Of a stretch of DNA of 37,577 bases, positions 1 to 8,065 are shown one piece after another. The translations under genes were made by a program, and so were the position numbers. The notes beneath the pieces were generated by a model. It saw nothing but the letters and a program-made list of their open reading frames with translations, had not been told where the DNA came from and did no database searches. Source of the DNA: Bacteriovorax sp. UBA1852. Its GTDB lineage: Bacteria; Bdellovibrionota; Bacteriovoracia; Bacteriovoracales; Bacteriovoracaceae. The stretch lies in the NCBI GenBank assembly GCA_002338505.1, contig DDIK01000024.1, positions 17,153 to 54,729 of the forward strand. The letters run 5' to 3'. Position 1 is the stretch's first letter. The number at the start of each line of letters is the position of its first letter.

Positions 1-704
1 AAAATACAACTATTCCAACTAAGAAGTCTCAGACATTCTCAACTGCTGTTGATAATCAACCAGCTGTTACGATCCATGTATGCCAAGGAGAGAGAGAGTT
101 TGCAAAAGATAATAAGTCTCTAGGAAGATTTGATCTTTCTGGAATTGCCCCAGCACCAAGAGGTGTTCCACAGATTGAAGTTACATTTGATATTGATGCC
201 AATGGTATCGTAAATGTTTCTGCCGTAGATAAGGCAACAGGGAAGTCTCAAGAGATTAAGATTACTGCAGGTTCAGGACTTTCAGATGAAGAGATTGAAA
301 GAATGGTAAATGATGCAGAAGCAAATAAAGAGGCCGATAAGAAAGCTAGAGATGTTGTTGACTCAAGAAATAATCTCGACTCACTAGTACTTGGTTGTGA
401 AAAAATGATCAAAGATAGTGAAGGAAAAATTTCTGATGAAGATAAGAAGAAGTTAGAAGACGCTATTGCAGATGCAAAAACAAAACTTACTTCTGAAAAT
501 GTTGATGAACTTAAAGCTGCACATGAGACACTACAGAATGCTTCTCATGCAATTGCTTCTCAAATGTATCAACAAGAAGGTGCTCCAGGGCAAGAGGGCG
601 CAGGACCAGATATGGGTGCAGGTGCAGAGGCTGGAGCGAATGCAGGAAACCAAAAGAAAGATGATGGTGACGATGTTGTAGACGCTGACTTCAAGGAAGT
701 GTAA
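1..704 (+). CDS. dnaK: Chaperone DnaK (Hsp70), 3' part only
   Basis: Hsp70 chaperone that holds unfolded polypeptides in an ATP-driven cycle with DnaJ and GrpE in the cytoplasm. The reading frame (codons beginning at position 3) is open from the left edge, so the ATPase domain and start lie outside the window. What is present is the substrate-binding beta-domain (the NTTIPTKKSQTFSTA and RFDLSGIAPAPRGVPQIEV signatures), the helical lid, and a Gly/Ala/Gln-rich flexible tail ending DDVVDADFKEV, the usual form of the bacterial DnaK C-terminus. dnaJ follows after 69 bases, the classical dnaK-dnaJ order. Identification is secure; only the partial extent limits it. Confidence 0.98.
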   Translation, partial: NTTIPTKKSQTFSTAVDNQPAVTIHVCQGEREFAKDNKSLGRFDLSGIAPAPRGVPQIEVTFDIDANGIVNVSAVDKATGKSQEIKITAGSGLSDEEIERMVNDAEANKEADKKARDVVDSRNNLDSLVLGCEKMIKDSEGKISDEDKKKLEDAIADAKTKLTSENVDELKAAHETLQNASHAIASQMYQQEGAPGQEGAGPDMGAGAEAGANAGNQKKDDGDDVVDADFKEV

Positions 705-729
705 TCTTAGTTTTAATTTTTTAATTATA

Positions 730-755
730 GACGCCAGTTTTCTTAAGCTGGCGTC
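730..755 (+). terminator. Hairpin between dnaK and dnaJ (attenuator-like)
   Basis: Perfect 8-bp stem GACGCCAG (730-737) with CTGGCGTC (748-755), extendable by three weaker pairs inside. The downstream bases are ATTGTTTC, not a run of T, so full intrinsic termination is doubtful. It may instead reduce read-through into dnaJ or protect the dnaK transcript end. Confidence 0.45.
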
Positions 756-773
756 ATTGTTTCAGGAATATAT

Positions 774-1910
774 ATGAGTGATAAAAGAGATTATTATGAA
801 GTTCTCGGGGTTGGTAAGTCAGCCAGTAAGGATGAGATAAAGAAAGCTTATCGTAAGCTAGCAATGAAGCACCATCCTGATAGAAATCCTGATAATAAAG
901 AATCTGAAGCGAAGTTTAAAGAAGCCTCTGAAGCTGCAGAGGTGTTATTAGATGAAAATAAGAAAAGAAGATATGACCAATTTGGTCACGCGGGAATGAA
1001 TGGTCAGCAAGGTGGCTTTGGCGGCGGCGCTGGTGGCTTTGGAGACTTCGGAGATCTTGGTGATATTTTTGGAGATATCTTTGGTGATATGATGGGCGGA
1101 GGCCGTGGTAGAGGACGCCGTCGTTCAACTGGAAGGCCTGGAAATGATCTTCAAATGGGAATCAATGTAACTTTTGAAGAGGCAGCTTTTGGTGTTAAGA
1201 AGAAAGTTAACGTTTCAAGGCTTGCTGAGTGTAAGACTTGTAATGGCTCTGGAGGCAAAGACGGTTCTAAGCCAACAACTTGTGATATGTGCCAAGGCCA
1301 TGGAGAAGTTAGAAGGCAACAGGGATTTTTCACAGTTGCTTCTACATGTCCAAAATGTAGTGGTTCTGGTCAAATGATTAGTAATCCGTGTTCAACTTGT
1401 CATGGAGATGGTCGATCAAAGAAGCAGTCTGAGCTTGAAGTGACAATTCCAGCAGGAATTGATCATGGACAAAGACTTAAGCTTTCTGATGAAGGAGACT
1501 CTGGTGCTCAAGGTGGACCAGATGGAGACCTTTATATAGTAATACAAATTGAAGAGCATGAAATTTTTAATCGTGATGGCTTTGATGTTCTTTATACATT
1601 GCCAATAAGTTTTTCTCAAGCTGCTCTGGGCTCTGAGGTAGAGGTACCTACATTAGATGGTAAGGTTATGGTTAACATTCCTGCAGGAACTCAATCAGGA
1701 AAGAAGATGCGCCTTAGGAATAAAGGAATTCAGAAACTTGGAGGGTATGGAGCTGGTGATGCTATTTTAACTATACATGTTGAGACACCAACGAAATTAT
1801 CTTCAGAGCAAAAAGATATTTTTGAGCAATTAGCACTATTGGATGAAAGCTCAAAGACAAATCCAATGAGTAGAGGGTTTCTAGATAAAGTAAAAGATCT
1901 ATTTCAATAG
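774..1910 (+). CDS. dnaJ: Chaperone DnaJ (Hsp40)
   Basis: Co-chaperone that delivers substrates to DnaK and stimulates its ATPase. At 378 aa it has the usual length for a type I DnaJ. Domains in order: J domain (about residues 4-70) with the HPD motif inside KHHPDRNP; a Gly/Phe-rich linker (about 75-120) with repeated GDIFGD units; a zinc-binding domain with four CxxCxGxG modules (CKTCNGSG, CDMCQGHG, CPKCSGSG, CSTCHGDG), all eight cysteines intact; then the C-terminal substrate-binding domains. The start ATG has AGGAA upstream at suitable spacing. It lies downstream of dnaK, separated by a hairpin, and is followed by a strong terminator, so the pair forms a heat-shock unit. Confidence 0.99.
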   Translation: MSDKRDYYEVLGVGKSASKDEIKKAYRKLAMKHHPDRNPDNKESEAKFKEASEAAEVLLDENKKRRYDQFGHAGMNGQQGGFGGGAGGFGDFGDLGDIFGDIFGDMMGGGRGRGRRRSTGRPGNDLQMGINVTFEEAAFGVKKKVNVSRLAECKTCNGSGGKDGSKPTTCDMCQGHGEVRRQQGFFTVASTCPKCSGSGQMISNPCSTCHGDGRSKKQSELEVTIPAGIDHGQRLKLSDEGDSGAQGGPDGDLYIVIQIEEHEIFNRDGFDVLYTLPISFSQAALGSEVEVPTLDGKVMVNIPAGTQSGKKMRLRNKGIQKLGGYGAGDAILTIHVETPTKLSSEQKDIFEQLALLDESSKTNPMSRGFLDKVKDLFQ

Positions 1911-1935
1911 AAATATTTTTTTAAGTTTAGTTTAT

Positions 1936-1961
1936 AGGCCTGATTTGTTCAGGCCTTTTTT
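1936..1961 (+). terminator. Intrinsic terminator after dnaJ
   Basis: Perfect 8-bp stem AGGCCTGA (1936-1943) and TCAGGCCT (1949-1956) with a 5-base loop, followed directly by a T run (1956-1961). It ends the dnaK-dnaJ transcript. Confidence 0.9.
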
Positions 1962-1998
1962 ATTTCTGACAACTCTAGTCCAGTATGTTTTTTTCAAT

Positions 1999-2027
1999 TT
2001 AGCTTTTCATAAGATTTAGCCTATAAT
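1999..2027 (+). promoter_or_regulatory. Likely sigma70 promoter for the LpoA-like gene
   Basis: Perfect -10 box TATAAT at 2022-2027, with a weak -35 (TTAGCT, 1999-2004) at 17-bp spacing. It sits between the dnaJ terminator and the next gene, whose ATG at 2063 is preceded by AAGGAT. Confidence 0.55.
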
Positions 2028-2062
2028 GCTCTAAACTTTTCAAAAAAATAATAAGGATATTT

Positions 2063-4078
2063 ATGAAGCTTTTATTAAGCATTTTTGTATTTATTAATCT
2101 CGTGCTTGTCGGTTGTAGTGGAATCAAGATGATTTCACCTGGTATGGAAGATCTCTATACGGAAAAGTTTCGAAACGATATCAACATGATAAAGAAAGAC
2201 TTCTCATCTGGAAGAAAAGATATTGCCTTAAAGAAGCTCGCACTAATGGATGAGAAGAAGCTCCTACCAAGCGAAAGATCATTAAAGAGAAATCTCGCAG
2301 GTGTTATACTTTTTTCACAACAGGAGTATGAAAAGTCTATTTTTGAATTTAATTTAGCTTTGGCGTCCTCGGATTCCGATAGAAGACTGACCTCTAAGAT
2401 ATATCTCAACTTAGCGAGTAGTTATTTTAAACTTTCAGATAATCAAAGAGCATTTGTGGCCTTAGAGAAGGCGGACTTTAGTTTATTAGAAGGCGATGAG
2501 TTTAAAAATTACCACAAGCTTAGATGGACACTTGCCAGGGAACTTTCTAAAGCTGAACCAGCCTTAGAGTCTCTTATATACCTCTATCGAGATCATAGAG
2601 ATTCGATGTCTCTAAAGTCACAAAGAAACTTTAATGAAATGGTGAGCCTATATTTTAGTTTAGGTGAATCACAACGACTAAGATTTATTCAAAGGTTTGT
2701 TGAAAAGAAAAACTTTGCAGCTGGATATCTCGCATATCTTGATGCTCAAAATATGATCGCAATGGGCAGAAGAGTTGAATCCGAAGAATTAATATCTTGG
2801 ATAAATGATTCCTTTGAAGACGATCAGAATTTAATGAATCTCGTTGCAACTCTCAAAACAGAGTTTAAAGATATCTCAGCTATTGATTCAGGAGTGATTG
2901 GTGTGGTTCTTCCACTATCTGGTAAGAAAGGGGATTATGGTAAACGAGCTCTCAAGGGAATTGATTTTGCCATCAGAAAGCTTAATAAAGATTTCGAAAA
3001 AAATGGTATGACAAATAATTTCAAAATAATTGTTAAGGATAGCCAAGGAAGTGCAATACTAGGCTCTCAACTTGTTAAAGAATTAATAGAAAAGGATAAA
3101 GTTTCAGTCGTTGTTGGAGGCCTTTATACAGATGAGGCAGTTTCACAATATCTTGAGGCAAAAAAGTATAGAACTCTATTCATATCCTTGTCTCAGGTTC
3201 ATACAGAGAAGATGCTAAAGGATCATCTACTGATTGAAATTCCTGGTTCTATTGAGTCTCAAATCTCACTTCTTTTTTCAGATAAGTTTTTAGAATTTTT
3301 TGGAAGAAATGCAGCAATTGTTTATCCTGATGATGAGAAAGGAAGATCATATCTTGATGAGTTTTGGAAGCTTGCACAACAAAAGAATGTAAGAGTGAAC
3401 TCTGTGAGCTCATATGATAAATCTAAAACAGATCATACAGATACGATAGGGAAAATTCTTGGCTTGAAATTTAAAAGAGAAAGGCAAGAGGAGCTAGAGC
3501 TCTTAAGAGAAGTCCATAAATTAGAAGGTAAGACTTCTATTAGAAGAATTCAGACATTAAAACCTGAAATTGATTTTGATTGGATCTTTATTCCATCAAT
3601 TCCAAATGAAGCACAGCAAATTATACCAACCTTTAGTTACTATGATGCTTTCAATCTTCCTATTGTTGGTCCTCCAAGTTGGAGAAGTCGTAGTCTGATG
3701 AGACAGAGTCGTAAGTATGGCAAGCTTTACTTTATTGCCTCTAAAATTCCAAATCTTTCGTCAGACTTTGCTAATGAATACAAGTCTGTCTATGGCAAGA
3801 ATCCTAACTTAATTGAAGTGCTAGGGATTGATGCCGTTACTGTAATTGGTAAAGTCTTTAGCTTAGGAAATTATCAAGAAAGAAGTGAGCTTGATAAAGC
3901 TCTGGGTTCTGCTGATTTTCTTGATGGTATTAGTGGATCATGGATAAAAGAAGATGGCCTGTGGTTTAAAACTATGCAAGTAATGACCCTTCATAGAGGA
4001 AGAACAAACAAATTAGATATGACGAAGAAAATTGAAGAAGAGATAAAAGAAGAGACAAAGGAAGACAGCTTAGAATAA
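2063..4078 (+). CDS. LpoA-like penicillin-binding-protein activator lipoprotein
   Basis: 671-aa lipoprotein. The N-terminus is a short hydrophobic signal with a lipobox ending LVLVGC, so the mature protein begins at Cys18. Residues about 35-260 are helical and TPR-like. From about residue 275 (GVIGVVLPLSGKKGDYGKRA) to the end is a periplasmic-binding-protein type I fold (Leu/Ile/Val-binding family). This TPR plus PBP-I layout is that of LpoA, the outer-membrane lipoprotein that activates PBP1A in Gram-negative bacteria. The closing about 15 residues are Glu/Lys-rich. An alternative is a receptor for an unknown ligand. It is a single-gene unit with its own promoter and terminator. Role in peptidoglycan synthesis is inferred from the family. 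Confidence 0.75.
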   Translation: MKLLLSIFVFINLVLVGCSGIKMISPGMEDLYTEKFRNDINMIKKDFSSGRKDIALKKLALMDEKKLLPSERSLKRNLAGVILFSQQEYEKSIFEFNLALASSDSDRRLTSKIYLNLASSYFKLSDNQRAFVALEKADFSLLEGDEFKNYHKLRWTLARELSKAEPALESLIYLYRDHRDSMSLKSQRNFNEMVSLYFSLGESQRLRFIQRFVEKKNFAAGYLAYLDAQNMIAMGRRVESEELISWINDSFEDDQNLMNLVATLKTEFKDISAIDSGVIGVVLPLSGKKGDYGKRALKGIDFAIRKLNKDFEKNGMTNNFKIIVKDSQGSAILGSQLVKELIEKDKVSVVVGGLYTDEAVSQYLEAKKYRTLFISLSQVHTEKMLKDHLLIEIPGSIESQISLLFSDKFLEFFGRNAAIVYPDDEKGRSYLDEFWKLAQQKNVRVNSVSSYDKSKTDHTDTIGKILGLKFKRERQEELELLREVHKLEGKTSIRRIQTLKPEIDFDWIFIPSIPNEAQQIIPTFSYYDAFNLPIVGPPSWRSRSLMRQSRKYGKLYFIASKIPNLSSDFANEYKSVYGKNPNLIEVLGIDAVTVIGKVFSLGNYQERSELDKALGSADFLDGISGSWIKEDGLWFKTMQVMTLHRGRTNKLDMTKKIEEEIKEETKEDSLE

Positions 4079-4080
4079 AA

Positions 4081-4107
4081 AAAACGCACTTGAAGTGCGT
4101 TTTTTTA
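4081..4107. terminator. Bidirectional intrinsic terminator
   Basis: Stem CGCACT (4085-4090) with AGTGCG (4094-4099) and loop TGA, flanked by an A run on the left and a T run (4100-4106) on the right. It can therefore end transcripts of both the LpoA-like gene (+) and the 33-aa gene (-), whose stop codon at 4105-4107 abuts it. Confidence 0.88.
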
Positions 4108-4206
4108 TTTCTTTGAATTGATTTTTTTAAGAAGTCTTGCTTTTTTCTTAGCTTGACCCTTTTTTCTATTCATTTTAAGAGTAGTTTTCTTTCTACCTTC
4201 ACCCAT
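4105..4206 (-). CDS. 33-aa highly basic mini-protein
   Basis: Open frame of 34 codons on the minus strand, from ATG at 4206 to TAA at 4105. The protein begins MGEGRKKTTLKMNRKKGQ and continues with KKKARLLKKI; about half of its residues are Lys or Arg and there are no acidic residues after Glu3. Support for a real gene: a near-perfect Shine-Dalgarno (AAGGAGAT, 6-7 bases before ATG), a good upstream promoter (4251-4279) and a terminator right at the stop. Size and charge resemble small ribosome-associated proteins (bTHX, L34-like) or a nucleic-acid-binding peptide, but I do not recognise the family. The product is hypothetical. Confidence 0.72.
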   Translation of the reverse strand: MGEGRKKTTLKMNRKKGQAKKKARLLKKINSKK

Positions 4207-4250
4207 GACTATCTCCTTATTTCTATTGCTAAGTGTTATAGGGAATATGC

Positions 4251-4279
4251 ATATTAAAAAAAATATGGGCCTTTGACAA
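4251..4279 (-). promoter_or_regulatory. Promoter for the 33-aa basic protein gene
   Basis: On the minus strand, -35 TTGTCA (4279-4274), a 17-bp spacer and -10 TAATAT (4256-4251), giving a start site near 4244 and a leader of about 38 bases that contains the Shine-Dalgarno. Both hexamers are close to sigma70 consensus. Confidence 0.6.
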
Positions 4280-4297
4280 GGTTTCTTGGATAATTAG

Positions 4298-4327
4298 TTG
4301 TCAATAAAAACATCTAAATGGTACATT
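4298..4327 (+). promoter_or_regulatory. Possible promoter for the AMP nucleosidase gene
   Basis: TTGTCA (4298-4303) and TACATT (4322-4327) with an 18-bp spacer, 44 bases before the ATG at 4371. The -10 is imperfect and TACTAT (4329-4334) is an alternative. The segment also holds an inverted pair TTGACAA (4273-4279) and TTGTCAA (4298-4304), which may be two back-to-back -35 elements or an operator. Confidence 0.35.
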
Positions 4328-4370
4328 TTACTATCTCTGTGAATACGGACGTTTAAAAGAGGGGTCGCTG

Positions 4371-5441
4371 ATGCGTGACACAAAAAAGAAGACAGCAAAG
4401 AAAGCTGCAAAGAAAACTAATTCAAAAAAGAAAGCTTCAAAGAAAGTGACTAAAAAGACTGCTAAAAAAGCAACAAAGAAGTCTTCAAAGAAAGCAAAGA
4501 AAAGAACTTCCAAGGCCATCTCGCAAGCCATGGTTCCAGATATTGAATCGGCTTTTGTTGACGATTTGCAAATGGATAGTAGTGAAGCAAGAAGGCTCAA
4601 GAAGTCACTTGATGCTAATTTAGAGGCTAAAAGGGCAGCTTTAAGAGCTCGAAGAATTCATTGGAATGAGGATAAGAGAAAGATTGCTGTTGATATGCTC
4701 GAGAGGTATACAGGGCATAACTTTGACGATTTTCAAGGTCAGATTATCCTAACAAACTTTCATTATTATATTGAGAGATTTAATGCTCTCTTAGCTGATC
4801 ACAAATATACACAAGGCTCTGCTTTTAAGGCTTCTTCATCAAAGAAGGCAAAGGTGACGATTATTGAGTTTGGTGTTGGTGCTGCCATGGCAGCATTAAT
4901 TGGTGAACTTTTGTCAGTTGTTCAGCCTAAGGCGGTTTTATTCCTTGGTATGGCAGGAGCTGTTCATCCTTCTTTAAAGGTTGGTGACTTTGTTCTGCCT
5001 ATTGCTTCAATTAGAGCAGAGGGTGTTACAGAACACTTTTTACCTCCGGCAGTTCCAGCATTGCCAACGTTTAAGGTACAGAAGTTCATTTCACAAATTC
5101 TTGTTGAGCATGGTCATGATTATAGAACAGGAACAATTCACTCAACTGACTACCGCTTCTGGGAGTTTGATGAGAGATTTAAGGCTAGACTTATTGAAGA
5201 GAGAGTATTGGCCGTAGAGATGGAAACTGCAGCATTGTTTGTAGCGGCTTTTGTTAGTAAAGTTAATATTGGCGCCCTTCTTTTAATTTCAGATTGTCCG
5301 ATGACTAAATCTGGTATTAAAACTAAGAAATCAGCGAAGGGTGTATTTAAGAAATATACAGATATCCACATAGAGCTTGGGATTGAGGCAATGGCCGATA
5401 TTGCAGACCGTGGCGAAAACATAAGACACTACCACTGGTAA
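4371..5441 (+). CDS. amn: AMP nucleosidase with histone-H1-like Lys/Ala-rich N-terminal tail
   Basis: Enzyme of the nucleoside-phosphorylase (PNP/UDP) superfamily; AMP nucleosidase hydrolyses AMP to adenine and ribose 5-phosphate. Residues about 105-356 match the short AMN type known from Bacteroidetes: ERYTGHNF, ILTNFHYYIERF, FLGMAGAVHPSLKVGDFVLP, EGVTEHFLPPAVPALP, the WEFDE segment and the catalytic-region signature VEMETAALF. The first about 49 residues are different: roughly 23 lysines in KK-A/T/S repeats, like the tail of histone H1 or other bacterial H1-like proteins. A start at 4371 follows GAGGGG. It lies 19 bases upstream of mreB and is probably cotranscribed with it. The enzyme call is strong; the tail's purpose (DNA/RNA or membrane contact) is unknown. 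Confidence 0.85.
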   Translation: MRDTKKKTAKKAAKKTNSKKKASKKVTKKTAKKATKKSSKKAKKRTSKAISQAMVPDIESAFVDDLQMDSSEARRLKKSLDANLEAKRAALRARRIHWNEDKRKIAVDMLERYTGHNFDDFQGQIILTNFHYYIERFNALLADHKYTQGSAFKASSSKKAKVTIIEFGVGAAMAALIGELLSVVQPKAVLFLGMAGAVHPSLKVGDFVLPIASIRAEGVTEHFLPPAVPALPTFKVQKFISQILVEHGHDYRTGTIHSTDYRFWEFDERFKARLIEERVLAVEMETAALFVAAFVSKVNIGALLLISDCPMTKSGIKTKKSAKGVFKKYTDIHIELGIEAMADIADRGENIRHYHW

Positions 5442-5460
5442 TAGTGACGGGGAAAATACA

Positions 5461-6498
5461 ATGTTTAAAAAGATTTTTGATTTATTTTCAAATGATTTGG
5501 CAATTGATTTAGGAACTGCAAACTGCTTAGTTTATGCAAAGGATAGGGAAATTATCGTTAATGAACCTTCTGTAGTTGCCGTTCATCAAGGTTATAAAGG
5601 TGCCAATAAAGTCTTGGCAGTAGGTTCAGAAGCAAAGAAAATGCTTGGTCGTACCCCTGGGTCTATTAAAGCTATAAGACCTATGAAAGATGGCGTTATC
5701 GCAGATTTTGAAGTTACTGGAGCAATGCTAAAGTACTTTATCCAAAAGTCACTCTCAGGTTCGAAATTAATTAAACCAAGAATTATTATATGTATTCCTT
5801 TTGGAATCACTCAAGTTGAAAAAAGAGCCGTTAAGGAATCAGCTGAACAAGCTGGAGCGAGAGAAGTTTATCTTATTGAAGAGCCTATGGCCGCAGCAAT
5901 TGGTGCTGGTCTCCCAATTACTGAACCGAGTGGAAATATGATTGTCGATATCGGTGGGGGAACTACGGAAGTTGCTGTTATCTCTCTTGGCGGTATTGTT
6001 TATTCTCAGTCTGTTCGTGTTGCTGGAGATAAGTTTGATGAAGCAATAGCTTCATACATCAAAAAGAAATATTCTCTTTTGATTGGAGAAAGAACAGCAG
6101 AGCAGATAAAGATGTCTATCGGAAATGCTTATCCTTTTGAAGATGAAGTAAAAACATATGAAGTGAAAGGGCGTGATCTTATTGCTGGTGCACCAAAGAT
6201 TATTGAAGTTACTTCGGATGAAATTAGAGATGCTCTATCTGACCCAATTAGTGAAGTTGTCGAGGCGATAAAGACTTCCTTAGAAAAGACTCCTCCGGAA
6301 CTAGCTGCAGATATTGTTGATAATGGTATTATTTTAGCTGGCGGTGGATCACTTCTTGCAAACCTGGATGTTTTAATTAAAGAAAAAACAGGACTTCCTG
6401 TTGCATTAGCTGAAGATCCTTTAACTTGTGTTGTTCGAGGCTGTGGAGAAGCACTGAAGTCAATTGATTTATTAAAGCAAGTAGCAACGCTGTCTTAA
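5461..6498 (+). CDS. mreB: Rod-shape-determining actin homologue MreB
   Basis: 345 aa, the usual MreB length. It forms membrane-bound filaments that direct peptidoglycan synthesis and rod shape. Visible motifs are the first phosphate loop AIDLGTANCLVY (about residue 15), the conserved PSVVAV and IRPMKDGVIADF segments, the second phosphate loop IVDIGGGTTEVAV (about 161) and the adenosine motif ILAGGGSLL (about 290). The short N-terminal MFKKIFDLF segment is the expected amphipathic membrane anchor. The mreC/mreD genes that usually follow are not here; instead a PilZ-type gene begins 2 bases after the stop. Predatory relatives can carry two MreB copies, so which paralogue this is cannot be told from the window. 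In myxobacteria MreB also supports gliding. Confidence 0.97.
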   Translation: MFKKIFDLFSNDLAIDLGTANCLVYAKDREIIVNEPSVVAVHQGYKGANKVLAVGSEAKKMLGRTPGSIKAIRPMKDGVIADFEVTGAMLKYFIQKSLSGSKLIKPRIIICIPFGITQVEKRAVKESAEQAGAREVYLIEEPMAAAIGAGLPITEPSGNMIVDIGGGTTEVAVISLGGIVYSQSVRVAGDKFDEAIASYIKKKYSLLIGERTAEQIKMSIGNAYPFEDEVKTYEVKGRDLIAGAPKIIEVTSDEIRDALSDPISEVVEAIKTSLEKTPPELAADIVDNGIILAGGGSLLANLDVLIKEKTGLPVALAEDPLTCVVRGCGEALKSIDLLKQVATLS

Positions 6499-6500
6499 TA

Positions 6501-7301
6501 ATGAGTAAAGATAATTTATTTTTAAAATTAGAAATAAGTGAACTAAGTTCAAGAATTAAAAGTATTTTAAAGGATGGAAGTCCGTCATTTAAAATATGGA
6601 AGGACATAGATCACTTCTATCACTCCAGTCTTCTAAGTTTTGAAGATGGTCATTTCTGTATGAGTGATTTAGAAATACTCCCAAATAAAGATAACTACTA
6701 CTTTGTTTCTTTTTCACATAATAACTTAACTTACTATATGAAGTGCAACGTCACTTCTGCAAAAACACTTTCTCCTCTTGGTGATGTATTTAGAACAGAG
6801 CGAAGAAAGGATGTGAGAATTGTTATGCATCCTCGCTTCGATGCTTATGTATATTTTGTTATGGATTCAGATGAGGAAGAAAGTGATCACGGAAATGTTC
6901 TTTCATTTAATAAGAATCAAAATGAAGAAAATTCTCTAATTAAAAGTTTTCAAAAAGAAATATCTAAAGACATAGAACTCAAGGGAGAAAAGATATTAGA
7001 TATTTCATACTCAGGGCTCTCTCTTATTTGTAATCAAGAACATTACAATATTTTAAATTCTCATCTGTCAACTAAAGCCAATATTATCTTAAAGGGTCAG
7101 AGTATTACTGTAGACGAACTCTCTCTCATTTATGAAGTCGACTATATCGACTTAAGATTTGAGAGTATTAAAATGAAAAAAGTCGGCATTAACTTTAGTG
7201 AAAATGAACAACTTTCACAAATAATAAGAGAGTACGATGATGAATCTCTTACACTATCTTCTTTGGATAAAGAGTTTCAGACTTTCGTAGAAACAGAATG
7301 A
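6501..7301 (+). CDS. Probable PilZ-domain (c-di-GMP-binding) protein
   Basis: 266-aa soluble protein. An N-terminal YcgR-like beta-rich part (about residues 25-95) leads to RRKDVR (R102-R106 fits the RxxxR of PilZ) and later LDISYSGLSL (D167-S169-G172 fits the D/NxSxxG motif). These two motifs are the c-di-GMP-binding signature, but here they are separated by about 60 residues rather than about 25-30; the extra part (about 120-155) is polar and acidic, so it looks like a loop insertion. No membrane segment. The ATG lies 2 bases after the mreB stop with no clear Shine-Dalgarno, suggesting translational coupling to mreB. It may link c-di-GMP to cell shape or motility (inference). Confidence 0.65.
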   Translation: MSKDNLFLKLEISELSSRIKSILKDGSPSFKIWKDIDHFYHSSLLSFEDGHFCMSDLEILPNKDNYYFVSFSHNNLTYYMKCNVTSAKTLSPLGDVFRTERRKDVRIVMHPRFDAYVYFVMDSDEEESDHGNVLSFNKNQNEENSLIKSFQKEISKDIELKGEKILDISYSGLSLICNQEHYNILNSHLSTKANIILKGQSITVDELSLIYEVDYIDLRFESIKMKKVGINFSENEQLSQIIREYDDESLTLSSLDKEFQTFVETE

Positions 7302-8032
7302 AACTAATTGTCTCCTTAACTTTTCTCTTTCTAATATCTTGTTCAACAATAGAGACTAAGTCTGTTGTTGGCCGTTCAAAGCAAAGTTTTCTTCAGCAAG
7401 AAGAAGGCGGAAAGTTTTTACTGGAAAAAGAAACTGGTATTGATAAAGCTGGTTTATATGTTCTTAAGAGGAGAGTTTCAACACTCCAAGAGGATAATGT
7501 TCTTGAAAGAACTATAAGCTTCTCTAAATTTAAAAAATTAGACAAAGATGTTAAAGGATTATTTCCTGTAAAGTCTCAAGCCACTTTTATCTTAAATAAT
7601 GAAAAATACATTTCAACGATGAAGATGAATGAAAAGTCGTTAAATGTTACACTGATATCTCCAGATGAAAAATGGAATGGAGTTCGTACCTTTAAACTTC
7701 CTAAGAATACATTAAACTTTTGTTATTTGTATAAAATTATTGATTGTGCCAAGGTGACTGGCTTCTTAGATTTAGCAAGTGAGAAAGGTTTCGGTTCAAT
7801 GCCTGTAACTTTGGTTATTGGTACATATCCATTTTTTTCTGATCAATTCTTGAATGTTGATGAACTGCCTTTTCTCTCGGGAGAACTCGTATATGATGGA
7901 AAGAATAAGTCAGGGGAGCACAGACTAAGTTTAAATTTAGCAAATCAAGTGATTTTTTATTTTCTCGATAAGGACTATGGCCATCTTCGTACTTCATGGG
8001 TTGCACAAAACTTTAATCAGTTATTGCGTTAA
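7298..8032 (+). CDS. Lipoprotein of unknown function
   Basis: 244 aa with a hydrophobic N-terminus and lipobox LISC (mature Cys15), so a membrane-anchored periplasmic or outer-membrane lipoprotein. The rest is beta-rich with two further cysteines close together (FCYLYKIIDCAK, about 145-150) that could form a disulphide. I do not recognise the family. The start ATG overlaps the stop of the PilZ gene by 4 bases (ATGA), so amn-mreB-pilZ-lipoprotein look like one operon. A role in the envelope is suggested only by location and neighbours. Confidence 0.75.
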   Translation: MKLIVSLTFLFLISCSTIETKSVVGRSKQSFLQQEEGGKFLLEKETGIDKAGLYVLKRRVSTLQEDNVLERTISFSKFKKLDKDVKGLFPVKSQATFILNNEKYISTMKMNEKSLNVTLISPDEKWNGVRTFKLPKNTLNFCYLYKIIDCAKVTGFLDLASEKGFGSMPVTLVIGTYPFFSDQFLNVDELPFLSGELVYDGKNKSGEHRLSLNLANQVIFYFLDKDYGHLRTSWVAQNFNQLLR

Positions 8033-8065
8033 GTATCCGATAGGTGAGATAGAAAGGAATTTATT

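Noticed and set aside
4380..4520. AAG-rich tract as a simple-sequence repeat or CRISPR-like array
   Set aside because: The units are irregular lysine codons in frame with the AMP nucleosidase gene, so it is a coding low-complexity tail.
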